Shown piece after piece: positions 1 through 7,792 of a DNA stretch of 64,000 bases. The stretch spans positions 372,001 to 436,000 of the forward strand of contig NZ_JABSSX010000002.1 in assembly GCF_013280495.1 (NCBI RefSeq), written 5' to 3'. The stretch's first letter is position 1; each line of letters begins with the position of its first letter. A program made the translations under genes and the position numbers. The notes beneath the pieces are model-generated. The model saw nothing but the letters and a program-made list of their open reading frames with translations, searched no databases and was not told where the DNA came from. The DNA comes from Brevibacterium permense. GTDB taxonomy: Bacteria; Actinomycetota; Actinomycetes; Actinomycetales; Brevibacteriaceae.

Positions 1-1194
1 CTTACGGGCCAGCCACAGCCCGATGACGCAGACGCCGGCGGCCAGAACGCCGAACCCGATCATCATGCGGAAGCCCCAGTAGGTGACGATCATGATCGGC
101 TGGTAGTCGATGGGTTCGCCGGCGTGGTCGCCGTACCGCGGGTCGTCGGGGATATGGGTGCCGTAGCGCTCCTGGTATTCAGGCAGCAGCGTCGTCACTC
201 CGTGGACCGGGGTATCGAAGTCGCCGTTGGCCAGGAAGGACAGCAGACCGGGGATCTCGAAGATGTTCTGCACTCCGTCGCAGTCGTTCGACGACGGATC
301 GGCGATCGTGAGGACGGAGAATTGGGTGCCGTCGTGGCAGGCCGCCTCGGCGGAGGCCATCTTCATGGGCTGCTGATCGAACATCAGCTTGGCTTGGACG
401 TCGCCGGTGATCGAAACGCCGGCGAAGGCGAGGACGCCGACGATCGCGCCGATGCGCAGGGACTTGATCCACACCGCATGATCCGTCTTGTCCCGCCCGG
501 GAAGCTCCTTCGAAGAGCCCACGACGACCTTGCCGTCGGCACCGACGGTGTCGATTCCGGCCTTGCGCCGGTGGTAGAGGTGGTACCAGGAGATGCCGAG
601 GAGGAAGGATCCGCCCACTGCCAGGGCGCCGAAGATCGTGTGCGTGAAGGCGGCGACGGCGGTGTTGTTGCCGAGGACCGCCCAGACGTCGGTCATCACG
701 GGCCGACCGTCGACCATCTCGACGCCGACGGGGTGCTGCATCCAGGAATTCGCGACGATGATGAAGTAGGCCGAGATCCATGTGCCGATGACGGCGAGCC
801 ACAGCGAGCCGAGATGAACCGCGCGAGGCAGTCGGCCCCAACCGAAGATCCACAGGCCGAGGAACGTCGATTCGAGGAAGAATGCCAGCAGAGCCTCAAG
901 CGCAAGGGGTGCGCCGAAGACGTCGCCGACGAAGCGGGAGTATTCGCTCCAAGCCATGCCGAATTGGAATTCCTGGACCAGTCCGGTAGCCACGCCCATG
1001 ATGAAGTTGATGAGGAAGAGCTTGCCGAAGAACTTCGTGCTCCGCAGGTACACCTCGTTGCCGGTGCGATGATAGATCGTCTGCAGGACCGCCACGAGCA
1101 TGCCGAGTCCCAGGGTCAACGGCACCATCCAGAAGTGGTAGACCGTTGTGATTCCGAATTGCCACCGTCCGATGAGGACCGGGTCCAGCTCCAT
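1..1194 (-). CDS. cydA: Cytochrome bd ubiquinol oxidase subunit I (3' end beyond window)
   Basis: Catalytic subunit of the bd-type quinol oxidase, a membrane respiratory enzyme that reduces O2 to water with electrons from menaquinol. The frame is open from the ATG at 1194 to the window edge (398 codons); the family usually runs to about 440-520 residues, so only the C-terminus is missing. The start GRWQFGITTVYHF is typical of CydA. Heme ligands can be placed by alignment with E. coli: His20, His185 (in FTHTIFGAL) and Met378 (in FRMM). The quinol loop is the short actinobacterial type, with DQQPMKMASAEA carrying the conserved Lys and Glu. It is divergent from a BlaI-type repressor whose likely operators lie within 70 bases upstream of this start, so oxidase expression may be under that repressor. 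cydB presumably follows outside the window. Confidence 0.95.
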   Translation of the reverse strand, partial: MELDPVLIGRWQFGITTVYHFWMVPLTLGLGMLVAVLQTIYHRTGNEVYLRSTKFFGKLFLINFIMGVATGLVQEFQFGMAWSEYSRFVGDVFGAPLALEALLAFFLESTFLGLWIFGWGRLPRAVHLGSLWLAVIGTWISAYFIIVANSWMQHPVGVEMVDGRPVMTDVWAVLGNNTAVAAFTHTIFGALAVGGSFLLGISWYHLYHRRKAGIDTVGADGKVVVGSSKELPGRDKTDHAVWIKSLRIGAIVGVLAFAGVSITGDVQAKLMFDQQPMKMASAEAACHDGTQFSVLTIADPSSNDCDGVQNIFEIPGLLSFLANGDFDTPVHGVTTLLPEYQERYGTHIPDDPRYGDHAGEPIDYQPIMIVTYWGFRMMIGFGVLAAGVCVIGLWLARK

Positions 1195-1228
1195 GGATGC
1201 TCCATTCAGGTTTCACGCAAGCAATGTT

Positions 1229-1260
1229 TCTACGTCTCGTAGAATTCTACAGTCCGTAGA
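1229..1260. promoter_or_regulatory. Two tandem BlaI/MecI-like operators upstream of cydA
   Basis: Two copies of the dyad TCTAC-N5-GTAGA stand side by side at 1229-1243 and 1246-1260, with centres 17 bases apart. BlaI/MecI-family dimers bind short TACA/TGTA-type dyads, and a blaI gene starts 180 bases away. The sites sit 35-66 bases upstream of the cydA start, where a bound repressor would block its promoter. The repeats are seen directly; the binding protein is inferred. Confidence 0.6.
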
Positions 1261-1373
1261 AGCAGTGCCCGAGTGGTTTCATCATTCAAGACTCCCGGTT
1301 CCAAGTATGCGCTCGGGCAAGCTCCCCTGACCAGAGCCGCCCCTCTGCCGATGCGCACGCGTCTATGTGGAAT

Positions 1374-1396
1374 TCGACAGACTGTAGAGATATACT
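1374..1396 (+). promoter_or_regulatory. blaI promoter (-10) with overlapping BlaI-like operator
   Basis: A third, one-mismatch copy of the dyad (TCGAC-N5-GTAGA, 1374-1388) lies just upstream of a good -10 hexamer, TATACT, at 1391-1396. The -35 is weak. This is the arrangement expected for autorepression of blaI. Confidence 0.5.
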
Positions 1397-1437
1397 GGGG
1401 CGATCAGACCGGCAAAGAAATTGAGGGCGAAAGAACT

Positions 1438-1800
1438 GTGGGAACACTGGGTGAACTCGAACGCAGCGTCATGGACGCCATCTGGGTCCACGACGACGGG
1501 TTGAGCGCCGCCGAACTCCGCGAAGTCCTCTCGGATCGCGAGCTCGCGCTGACAACGGTCCATACCGTCCTGTCTCGACTCGAGAAGAAGGGCTTCGTCA
1601 CTCGCGATCGCAGCATCCGTCCGCATCGCTACGTCGCGGTATCGACACGTGAAGACCACGTGGCGGAGCTGATGACCGAGATGCTGTCTCAGGCACCGGA
1701 TCGTCAGGCTGTCCTCGCTCGCTTCCTCGGCACCGTCTCTGAGGCCGACACCAAGGCGCTGCGCAATCTGCTCGGGCGCAATCACTCGACGCAGTCCTGA
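1438..1800 (+). CDS. blaI: BlaI/MecI/CopY-family transcriptional repressor
   Basis: A 120-residue winged-helix repressor of the Penicillinase_R family (usual length about 120-140). The start is taken as the GTG at 1438 because the family N-terminus (LGELERSVMDAIW) begins there; the frame is open further upstream but would run through the promoter. Recognition region: LSAAELREVLSDRELALTTVHTVLSRLEKKGFV. The C-terminal part (DRQAVLARFLGTVSEADTKALRNLL) is the dimerisation segment. It is followed after 18 bases by an M56 metallopeptidase, the usual partner that inactivates such repressors by proteolysis. Three operator-like dyads in the upstream intergenic region point to control of itself and of the divergent cydA. 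The inducing signal is unknown; nothing nearby suggests a beta-lactamase. Confidence 0.9.
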   Translation: MGTLGELERSVMDAIWVHDDGLSAAELREVLSDRELALTTVHTVLSRLEKKGFVTRDRSIRPHRYVAVSTREDHVAELMTEMLSQAPDRQAVLARFLGTVSEADTKALRNLLGRNHSTQS

Positions 1801-1818
1801 CCCAGGCCGGTCACCTCA

Positions 1819-2712
1819 ATGACCATCGTGGGAATCGTTCTGGCTGTGCTGGCTTTTCTGCTGGCATGGCCTATTCCTGCGGCACTCGCGCGTTTCCGCG
1901 GTGACCCGATCTCCGAGGTCGTCCTCTGGCAGGCAGTCGGACTCTCCGGAGGCCTCTCCCTCATCGGCGCCGCCCTCGCCTTCGCGGTCGCCCCGGGAAC
2001 GACGAGTCTCCCGCAGGGACTCTTCGACCTCATCCGGGGCAAGGACCACACTCAGCTCTCACTCTTGGCCTGGATCTTCCTCATCATCGCCGTGCTCCTC
2101 ATCGCTCGGCTGCTCGGTTGCCTGATCTTGACCCTCTATTCGGCGCGACAGACTCGCCTGCGCCACGACGAGATCCTGCATCTGCTCAGTGAACCGTCGA
2201 TCGCCTATCCCGACACCCGCATCATCACGACCGACGAAGCCGTCGCCTACTGCCTGCCCAAGGGGCCGCGGAAGGGCACTGCCGTACTGTCGACCGGTCT
2301 GCTCAAAGCCCTCGACGAGGATGAGCGCACCGCCGTCATCGCCCATGAGCGGGCGCATCTGGATTTCCGGCACGATGTGCTCGTCATCCCGTTCGCCGCA
2401 TGGCATCGGGCCCTGCCGTACTTCTCGGCCACGGCGATCGGGCTGAACTCGGTGAATCGGCTCATCGAACTCATGGCCGACGATGAGGCCCGCGATCATG
2501 TCGATCCGCAGATCCTGGCTCAGGCGGTGAGATCGGCCGCCGCGATCAGTCCCGACCACCGCAGCGATCTGTCCGCGCAGCGCATCCAGCGCCTGTCGCA
2601 TCCCCTGGATCCGGCACGGATCCCCGTGCGGCTGATGTCGATCGGACTGGCCGTACTGCTGCTGCTCCTGCCGACCCTGCTCATCGTCACACCGTCCGCA
2701 TTCGGCATCTGA
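1819..2712 (+). CDS. M56-family (BlaR1/MecR1-like) membrane metallopeptidase
   Basis: An integral membrane zinc peptidase of 297 residues. Hydrophobic segments lie at about 3-25, 38-58, 82-106 and 275-293. The zinc motif HERAH is at 176-180 (HExxH pattern) on the predicted cytoplasmic loop. It has no penicillin-binding sensor domain, which staphylococcal BlaR1 carries at its C-terminus, so any signal must be sensed through the membrane part or a partner. It is co-transcribed with blaI (18-base gap) and probably cleaves or otherwise relieves that repressor. The gene ends in a strong hairpin that begins inside its stop codon region. Function is inferred from family and context. Confidence 0.85.
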   Translation: MTIVGIVLAVLAFLLAWPIPAALARFRGDPISEVVLWQAVGLSGGLSLIGAALAFAVAPGTTSLPQGLFDLIRGKDHTQLSLLAWIFLIIAVLLIARLLGCLILTLYSARQTRLRHDEILHLLSEPSIAYPDTRIITTDEAVAYCLPKGPRKGTAVLSTGLLKALDEDERTAVIAHERAHLDFRHDVLVIPFAAWHRALPYFSATAIGLNSVNRLIELMADDEARDHVDPQILAQAVRSAAAISPDHRSDLSAQRIQRLSHPLDPARIPVRLMSIGLAVLLLLLPTLLIVTPSAFGI

Positions 2713-2739
2713 GCCCGGACCGATTCTCGGTCCGGGCTC
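2711..2739. terminator. Bidirectional hairpin between the M56 gene and parE
   Basis: A perfect 13-bp stem with a 3-base loop (2711-2723 pairs with 2727-2739). It overlaps the M56 stop codon and lies 48 bases beyond the parE stop, between two convergent genes. There is no clear T-tract. Confidence 0.75.
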
Positions 2740-2787
2740 AGATGAAGTAGTGCTGACTCAGCATTGGTGCCGACTCAGCAGTCGAGA

Positions 2788-4899
2788 TCAGCTGTCGATG
2801 CGTTCGGCGTCGAGGACAGCAGCTCCGGAGACGATGAATTCCTTGCGCGGCCCGACCGATGATCCCATGAGGAGTTCGAAGGTGTTCTCCGCCATCTCGG
2901 CATCGGCCATCGTCACCCGACGCAGCGTGCGCATGCTCGGGTCCATGGTCGTTTCGGCCAGCTGGTCGGCGTCCATCTCGCCGAGGCCCTTGTACCGCTG
3001 AATCGGTTCCTTGTAGGTCTTCTTCTGCTTTTCGAGCTTCTTCAGCAGAGCATGGAGTTCGGCTTCGGTGTAGGTGTAGACGATGTCGTTGGGCGCTCCG
3101 CGCTTCGTCACGATCTCGACTCGGTGCAGCGGAGGCACGGCCGCGAAGACGCGACCGGCCTCGACCAGCGGCTTCATGTACCGGAAGAACAGAGTCAGCA
3201 GGAGAGTGCGGATATGCGCTCCGTCGACATCGGCGTCGGTCATGATGATGACTCGACCGTACCGGGCGGCGTCGATATCGAAGCTGCGCCCGGAGCCGGC
3301 GCCGATGACCTGGATGAGTGCTGAGCATTCGACATTGGCGAGCATGTCGGCCAAGGTCGCCTTCTGCACGTTGAGGATCTTCCCGCGGATGGGGAACAGC
3401 GCCTGGTGGTCGGAGTTGCGAGCGGCCTTCGCCGTACCCATCGCCGAGTCTCCCTCGACGATGAACAGCTCCGTGTTCTCCACCCCGTTGTCACGGCAGT
3501 CGTAGAGCTTCGCCGGCAGCGACGAGGCTTCCAGCGCGGTCTTCCGCCGCTGGTTCTCCTTGTGTGTGCGGGCGGAGATGCGCGACTTCATCTCGGCCAC
3601 GACCTTCTCCATGAGCACAGCGGCCTGCTGCTTTTCAGCGCGCTTGGTCGAGGCAAGCACCTCGCCGAGCTGAGACTCGACGGTCTTCGCCACGATCTGT
3701 CGCACTGCCGCGGTGCCGAGGACCTCCTTGGTCTGCCCCTCGAACTGGGGTTCGGCCAGCTGCACGGTGACGACGGCGGTGATGCCGGCGAGCACATCGT
3801 CCTTCTCGAGCTTGTCTTTGCCGACCTTGAGCTTGCGCGCGTTGGCGTCGACTGCCTTGCGCATCGCCTTCAGGCAGGCCTGTTCGAACCCGGCGAGGTG
3901 TGTTCCGCCCTGTGGGGTGGCAACGACGTTGACGAAGGACTTCAGCTTCGTGTCGTAGCCGGTCCCCCAGCGCAGAGCGATGTCGACGCCGACCTCGCGT
4001 TCGACTTCCTTGGACTCGAGGTGGCCCGAAGAGTTGAGGACCGGGACGGTCTCCTTGAAGGTGCCGGTGTTCTGCAGACGCCAAGTGTCGGTGATCGGCG
4101 GGTCGATGGAGAGGTGGTCGACGAACTCGGTGATTCCGCCGTCGAACTTGAAGACCTCTTCGCGCTCTTCGATGACGGCACCGGTCTCGTCACGGGCGAC
4201 ACCGCGACGGTCGACGATGCGCAGCTCGAGACCGGGCACGAGGAAGGCGGTCTGCCGGGCGCGTTCAACCAGATGGGAATAGTCGAACTGAGCCTTGGAC
4301 AGGAAGATCTGCGGGTCGGCCCAATACTGGACTCGGGTGCCGGTGGCTCCGCGCTTGGCCTTGCCGACGATGTCGAGGCCGGTCGGCTCCTGGAAGGCCT
4401 CGAACGGGTTGTCGGGGCTCGGTGTGCCGGATGAGTCGTCGAAGCGGCCGGGCACGCCTCGGCGGAAGGACATCTTGTGCACCTTCGATCCGCGGGTGAC
4501 CTCGACGTCGAGGCGAGCGGACAGGGCGTTGACGACCGAGGCACCGACGCCGTGCAGTCCACCCGAAGCGGCGTAGGAGGAACCGCCGAACTTGCCGCCG
4601 GCATGGAGCTTGGTCATGACGACTTCGACGCCGGTCAGCCCGGTCTTCGGTTCGATGTCGACGGGGATGCCGCGGCCCTTGTCGGTGACGGCCACCGATC
4701 CGTCAGCGGCGAGTTCGATGAGGATCTCGGAACCGTGTCCGCCGAGCGCCTCGTCAACGGAGTTGTCGATGACCTCCCACAGACAGTGCATGAGACCACG
4801 GGAATCGGTCGTGCCGATGTACATGCCGGGTCGCTTGCGAACCGCCTCAAGACCGGACAGGACGGACAGGTGCCTGGCGCCGTAGCTTTCGTCTTCCAC
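2788..4899 (-). CDS. parE: DNA topoisomerase IV / gyrase-type subunit B (ParE)
   Basis: ATPase subunit of a type IIA topoisomerase, 703 residues. The GHKL ATPase part shows EVIDNSVDEALGGHG, DKGRGIPVD and GGLHGVGASVVNALS. The TOPRIM domain shows the EGDSAMG motif and the metal-binding DADVDGAHI. The C-terminus ends in QRYKGLGEMDADQLAETTMD, as in GyrB/ParE. The start is a GTG at 4899 with GAGAGGA seven bases upstream. I prefer ParE to GyrB because gyrB normally sits at the origin next to recF, whereas a second copy next to the principal sigma gene is a known actinobacterial arrangement (Streptomyces parE near hrdB). parC is not in the window, so GyrB-like naming remains possible. Confidence 0.85.
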   Translation of the reverse strand: MEDESYGARHLSVLSGLEAVRKRPGMYIGTTDSRGLMHCLWEVIDNSVDEALGGHGSEILIELAADGSVAVTDKGRGIPVDIEPKTGLTGVEVVMTKLHAGGKFGGSSYAASGGLHGVGASVVNALSARLDVEVTRGSKVHKMSFRRGVPGRFDDSSGTPSPDNPFEAFQEPTGLDIVGKAKRGATGTRVQYWADPQIFLSKAQFDYSHLVERARQTAFLVPGLELRIVDRRGVARDETGAVIEEREEVFKFDGGITEFVDHLSIDPPITDTWRLQNTGTFKETVPVLNSSGHLESKEVEREVGVDIALRWGTGYDTKLKSFVNVVATPQGGTHLAGFEQACLKAMRKAVDANARKLKVGKDKLEKDDVLAGITAVVTVQLAEPQFEGQTKEVLGTAAVRQIVAKTVESQLGEVLASTKRAEKQQAAVLMEKVVAEMKSRISARTHKENQRRKTALEASSLPAKLYDCRDNGVENTELFIVEGDSAMGTAKAARNSDHQALFPIRGKILNVQKATLADMLANVECSALIQVIGAGSGRSFDIDAARYGRVIIMTDADVDGAHIRTLLLTLFFRYMKPLVEAGRVFAAVPPLHRVEIVTKRGAPNDIVYTYTEAELHALLKKLEKQKKTYKEPIQRYKGLGEMDADQLAETTMDPSMRTLRRVTMADAEMAENTFELLMGSSVGPRKEFIVSGAAVLDAERIDS

Positions 4900-4914
4900 A
4901 CAATTCCTCTCGTT

Positions 4915-4931
4915 CGATTAAATTCTAATCG
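4915..4931. promoter_or_regulatory. AT-rich dyad over the likely parE -10 region
   Basis: Inverted repeat CGATTA-N5-TAATCG, 15 bases upstream of the parE GTG. On the minus strand it contains TAGAAT (4922-4927), a reasonable -10 hexamer that would give a very short leader. It is one of few AT-rich islands nearby. It could be a promoter with an overlapping operator; no regulator is identified. Confidence 0.35.
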
Positions 4932-5025
4932 CTGCACGCTCAGGACCCTATTCCCTCGGGCCCGTGTCGGGAATACATCCGGTCGACCCCGACCATGGGC
5001 ACTCCTGAGCTGAAACAATGGAGTC

Positions 5026-5874
5026 ATGCCGCATCGCCTCCTCGTCCCAAGTCTCCTTCTCACCGCCGCTCTCAGTCTGCCCGGACTGGCGTCCTGCTCC
5101 CAGGACGCAGGCGCCCCCGGACGAACGAGTCAGGCCGCCGAGACGACCGGCGAGTCTCCGACTGCCGGCAACGGTGCGGACGGAGGCGACGACGCGAACT
5201 CGGGCACCGCCTCGGCGAAGGAGGCAGAGGCGGATCTCAAAGGGAAGGTCATTGCGATCGATCCGGGACACAACGGCGGAAATGCGGACCATCCGGAGAA
5301 GATCAACCGGCAGGTTCCGGACGGACGCGGCGGAACGAAGCCCTGCAACACCACGGGCACCTCGACGAATTCCGACTATCCGGAAGCCGATTTCACCTGG
5401 GCCGTGGCGAAGAAGCTGGAGCAGTCGCTGACCGACGCCGGAGCCGAGGTCGTGCTCAGCCGGAAGGACAACACCGGAGTCGGACCGTGCGTAGACGAGC
5501 GCGGAGAATTCGCCGACGACGCGGACGTGCTCGTGAGCATCCATGCCAACGGCAGCGAGTCGAGTTCGGTGAAGGGCTTCCACATCATCGTCGCCGATCC
5601 CGGTGAGGACGAGAAGACCGAGAAGGCCTCCGGGGACTTGGCGAAATCCGTGGGGAGTTCGATGGGTGAGGAATTCACCCCGAACAAAGCCTATGGAAAG
5701 GGTGCGATCAGCCGCCGCCCGGATCTGGCCGGGTTGAACAACGCATCGGTTCCCGCCGTCATCGTCGAATGCGGAGAGATGCGCAACCCTTCGGAGGCCA
5801 AGCTCATGGAGTCGAAATCCGGGCAACGGAAATACGCCGATGCCCTGTTCGACGGCATCGTCGACTGGTTCTGA
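5026..5874 (+). CDS. N-acetylmuramoyl-L-alanine amidase, putative lipoprotein
   Basis: Zinc amidase of the Amidase_3 family (282 residues) that cuts the bond between MurNAc and the stem peptide. The N-terminus is a lipoprotein signal (MPHRLLVPSLLLTAALSLPG) with lipobox LASC, Cys at about 25, so it should be anchored outside the membrane. A Ser/Thr/Gly/Asp-rich linker follows, and then the catalytic domain: DPGHNG (zinc His82), the Glu in YPEADFTWAVAKKL, VSIHANGS (second zinc His) and VECGEM near the C-terminus (catalytic Glu). The motif AISRRPDLAGLNNASVPAVIVE is typical. It is divergent from parE and convergent with sigA, so it is probably monocistronic. Confidence 0.9.
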   Translation: MPHRLLVPSLLLTAALSLPGLASCSQDAGAPGRTSQAAETTGESPTAGNGADGGDDANSGTASAKEAEADLKGKVIAIDPGHNGGNADHPEKINRQVPDGRGGTKPCNTTGTSTNSDYPEADFTWAVAKKLEQSLTDAGAEVVLSRKDNTGVGPCVDERGEFADDADVLVSIHANGSESSSVKGFHIIVADPGEDEKTEKASGDLAKSVGSSMGEEFTPNKAYGKGAISRRPDLAGLNNASVPAVIVECGEMRNPSEAKLMESKSGQRKYADALFDGIVDWF

Positions 5875-5886
5875 CTCGTGAATGCC

Positions 5887-5917
5887 GAACACCCCTGGGA
5901 CGATCCCAGGGGCGTTC
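5887..5917. terminator. Bidirectional terminator between the amidase gene and sigA
   Basis: A 9-bp GC stem (5892-5900 with 5904-5912) around a 3-base loop, extended by a further GAAC/GTTC pairing on the outside. It lies between two convergent stop codons. Confidence 0.75.
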
Positions 5918-5961
5918 GAAATTCTCAGCGCCGGCGGTCACCCCGCCGCTGCTGACCGGTA

Positions 5962-7389
5962 TCAGTCGAGGTAGTCGCGCAGCACCTGCGAGCGGGACGG
6001 GTGGCGCAGCTTGGCCATCGTCTTCGACTCGATCTGGCGGATGCGCTCACGGGTGACGCCGTAGACCTTGCCGATCTCGTCGAGGGTCTTCGGCTGACCG
6101 TCGTTGAGTCCGAAGCGCATGGACACCACTCCCGCCTCACGTTCCGAGAGCGTGTCGAGCACGGAGTGCAGCTGCTCCTGGAGGAGGGTGAAGCTCACCG
6201 AATCCGAGGGCACAACGGCTTCGGAGTCCTCGATGAGGTCGCCGAACTCCGAGTCGCCGTCTTCACCCAGCGGGGTGTGCAGCGAGATGGGCTCGCGACC
6301 GTACTTCTGGACCTCGACGACACGCTCGGGTGTCATGTCGAGTTCCTTCGCGAGCTCCTCCGGGGTCGGTTCGCGACCGAGGTCCTGCAGCATCTGGCGC
6401 TGAACGCGGGCGAGCTTGTTGATGACCTCGACCATGTGCACCGGGATGCGGATCGTGCGAGCCTGGTCGGCCATCGCGCGGGTGATCGCCTGGCGGATCC
6501 ACCAGGTTGCGTAGGTCGAGAACTTGAAGCCCTTCGTGTAGTCGAACTTCTCGACGGCGCGGATGAGGCCGAGGTTGCCTTCCTGGATGAGGTCGAGGAA
6601 CAGCATTCCGCGGCCGGTGTAGCGCTTGGCCAGGGACACGACGAGTCGGAGGTTGGCTTCCAGCAAGTGGTTCTTCGCGATGCGACCGTCGTGGATGATC
6701 CACTTGTAGTCCATCGTTTCGCGCGGGTCGGTCACCTCTCCGCCGTCGAGCAGGTGCTCGGCATACATTCCGGCTTCGATGCGCTTGGCGAGATCGACCT
6801 CCTCGGCGGCGTTGAGCAGGGCCACCTTGCCGATCTGCTTGAGGTAGTCCTTGACCGGGTCAGCGGTCGCACCGGCGGAGACGACCTGCTGAGCGGGCGC
6901 GTCCTCCTCGTCGGCGTCGGAGACGATGAAGCCACCGGCCTCGGCCACGGCGGCGTTCTTCTCCTTCTCCTCCGAGTTCTTCGTCTCGGTCGCCTCGGCG
7001 GGGCTCTCCTCTGTGGCCAGAGCGTCCGCGGCCGGTTCGACCTCCTCGGTGGTGTCGATATCGTCGTCGGTCTTCTTCGCCTTGGTCGCCTTCTTGGCTT
7101 CCTTGGCGGCGGTGGCCTTCGTCGTGGTCGTCTTCGGAGCAGAACTCGATTTCGCGGCGGTCTTCTTCGCAGCAGTCGTCTTCTTCGACGCAGCCGTCTC
7201 GGTCTTTGCTGCCGTCGACTTCGCAGTCGTCGACTTCGCGGTCGCTGTCTTCTTGGCTCCGGCCGCGGTCGTCTTCTTCGCAGTGGACTTCGACGCCGCA
7301 GTGGTCTTGGATCCACCGGTCGAGGTCGTGCCGGCCGTTCCCTCCGACTTCTCCGTCACCGTTGTGGATTCCTTGTCGACTCTGGGCAC
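5962..7389 (-). CDS. sigA: Principal RNA polymerase sigma factor SigA (RpoD/HrdB type)
   Basis: Group 1 sigma-70 factor, 475 residues from the GTG at 7389, which has AAAGGTG seven bases upstream. Longer in-frame starts exist (up to 7515) but have no ribosome site and no family match. The first 190 or so residues are a low-complexity Ala/Lys/Thr/Ser-rich extension that turns acidic. Region 1.2 follows ([25 protein letters not shown]), then region 2 with the -10 recognition helix ([20 protein letters not shown]), region 3, and region 4 with the -35 helix-turn-helix ([19 protein letters not shown]) ending LRDYLD. It directs RNA polymerase to housekeeping promoters. The parE-sigA neighbourhood matches Streptomyces. 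Confidence 0.97.
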   Translation of the reverse strand: MPRVDKESTTVTEKSEGTAGTTSTGGSKTTAASKSTAKKTTAAGAKKTATAKSTTAKSTAAKTETAASKKTTAAKKTAAKSSSAPKTTTTKATAAKEAKKATKAKKTDDDIDTTEEVEPAADALATEESPAEATETKNSEEKEKNAAVAEAGGFIVSDADEEDAPAQQVVSAGATADPVKDYLKQIGKVALLNAAEEVDLAKRIEAGMYAEHLLDGGEVTDPRETMDYKWIIHDGRIAKNHLLEANLRLVVSLAKRYTGRGMLFLDLIQEGNLGLIRAVEKFDYTKGFKFSTYATWWIRQAITRAMADQARTIRIPVHMVEVINKLARVQRQMLQDLGREPTPEELAKELDMTPERVVEVQKYGREPISLHTPLGEDGDSEFGDLIEDSEAVVPSDSVSFTLLQEQLHSVLDTLSEREAGVVSMRFGLNDGQPKTLDEIGKVYGVTRERIRQIESKTMAKLRHPSRSQVLRDYLD

Positions 7390-7792
7390 GTGTTCACCTT
7401 TCGCGAGCGTTGAAACTTCCCCATGCATTCGGACAGTACTAAGACCCAAGTCAAGTGGTCCGCGGGCGGTCCGGGGCGAACGCAGAGTTCGCCCATCATG
7501 CAATGACTGGGTCAACGCTTAATTTTCTCACGTTATTCCTCGCTTTGCGAATCGGTCGTCGAAGACTCCGGGACGATCCGTCCGGCCTGTCCCCGACAAC
7601 AACGTGACCTGCGAATCTGTTCCTCCTGCGTCCTTCTCGCGTCGATCTCGCCGAGGCGGCCGACCGCCCACATCGGGGAGGCCGACCGGCCGCGCCGCTC
7701 CATCGTCGAGGGCGCCGTCTCATCGATGACAGGGCCGCCCCATCATTGACAACACCGGTCCATCAGCGCCAGTGCCTTACACGGCGGCCCGA
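7390..7792. other. 403-base intergenic region upstream of sigA
   Basis: No convincing gene on either strand. It should hold the sigA promoter and 5' leader. Two TTGACY hexamers read in the sigA direction (TTGACT at about 7454-7449 and TTGACC near 7514-7509) but neither has a good -10 at normal spacing. A perfect 8-bp dyad (7474-7481 with 7487-7494, 5-base loop) lies about 85 bases upstream of the start and would form a hairpin in the leader. The half next to the DUF4192 stop shows nothing I can name. Confidence 0.4.

Noticed and set aside
2788..4899. gyrB
   Set aside because: Possible by sequence, but there is no recF/gyrA/dnaN context; the sigA neighbourhood fits parE better.
5026..5606. 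Alternative plus-strand frames over the amidase gene
   Set aside because: Arg-rich out-of-frame readings; the amidase frame has lipobox and zinc motifs.
7496..7723. Small Arg-rich open frame between sigA and the DUF4192 gene
   Set aside because: No ribosome site, no domain; composition is that of a random high-GC frame.
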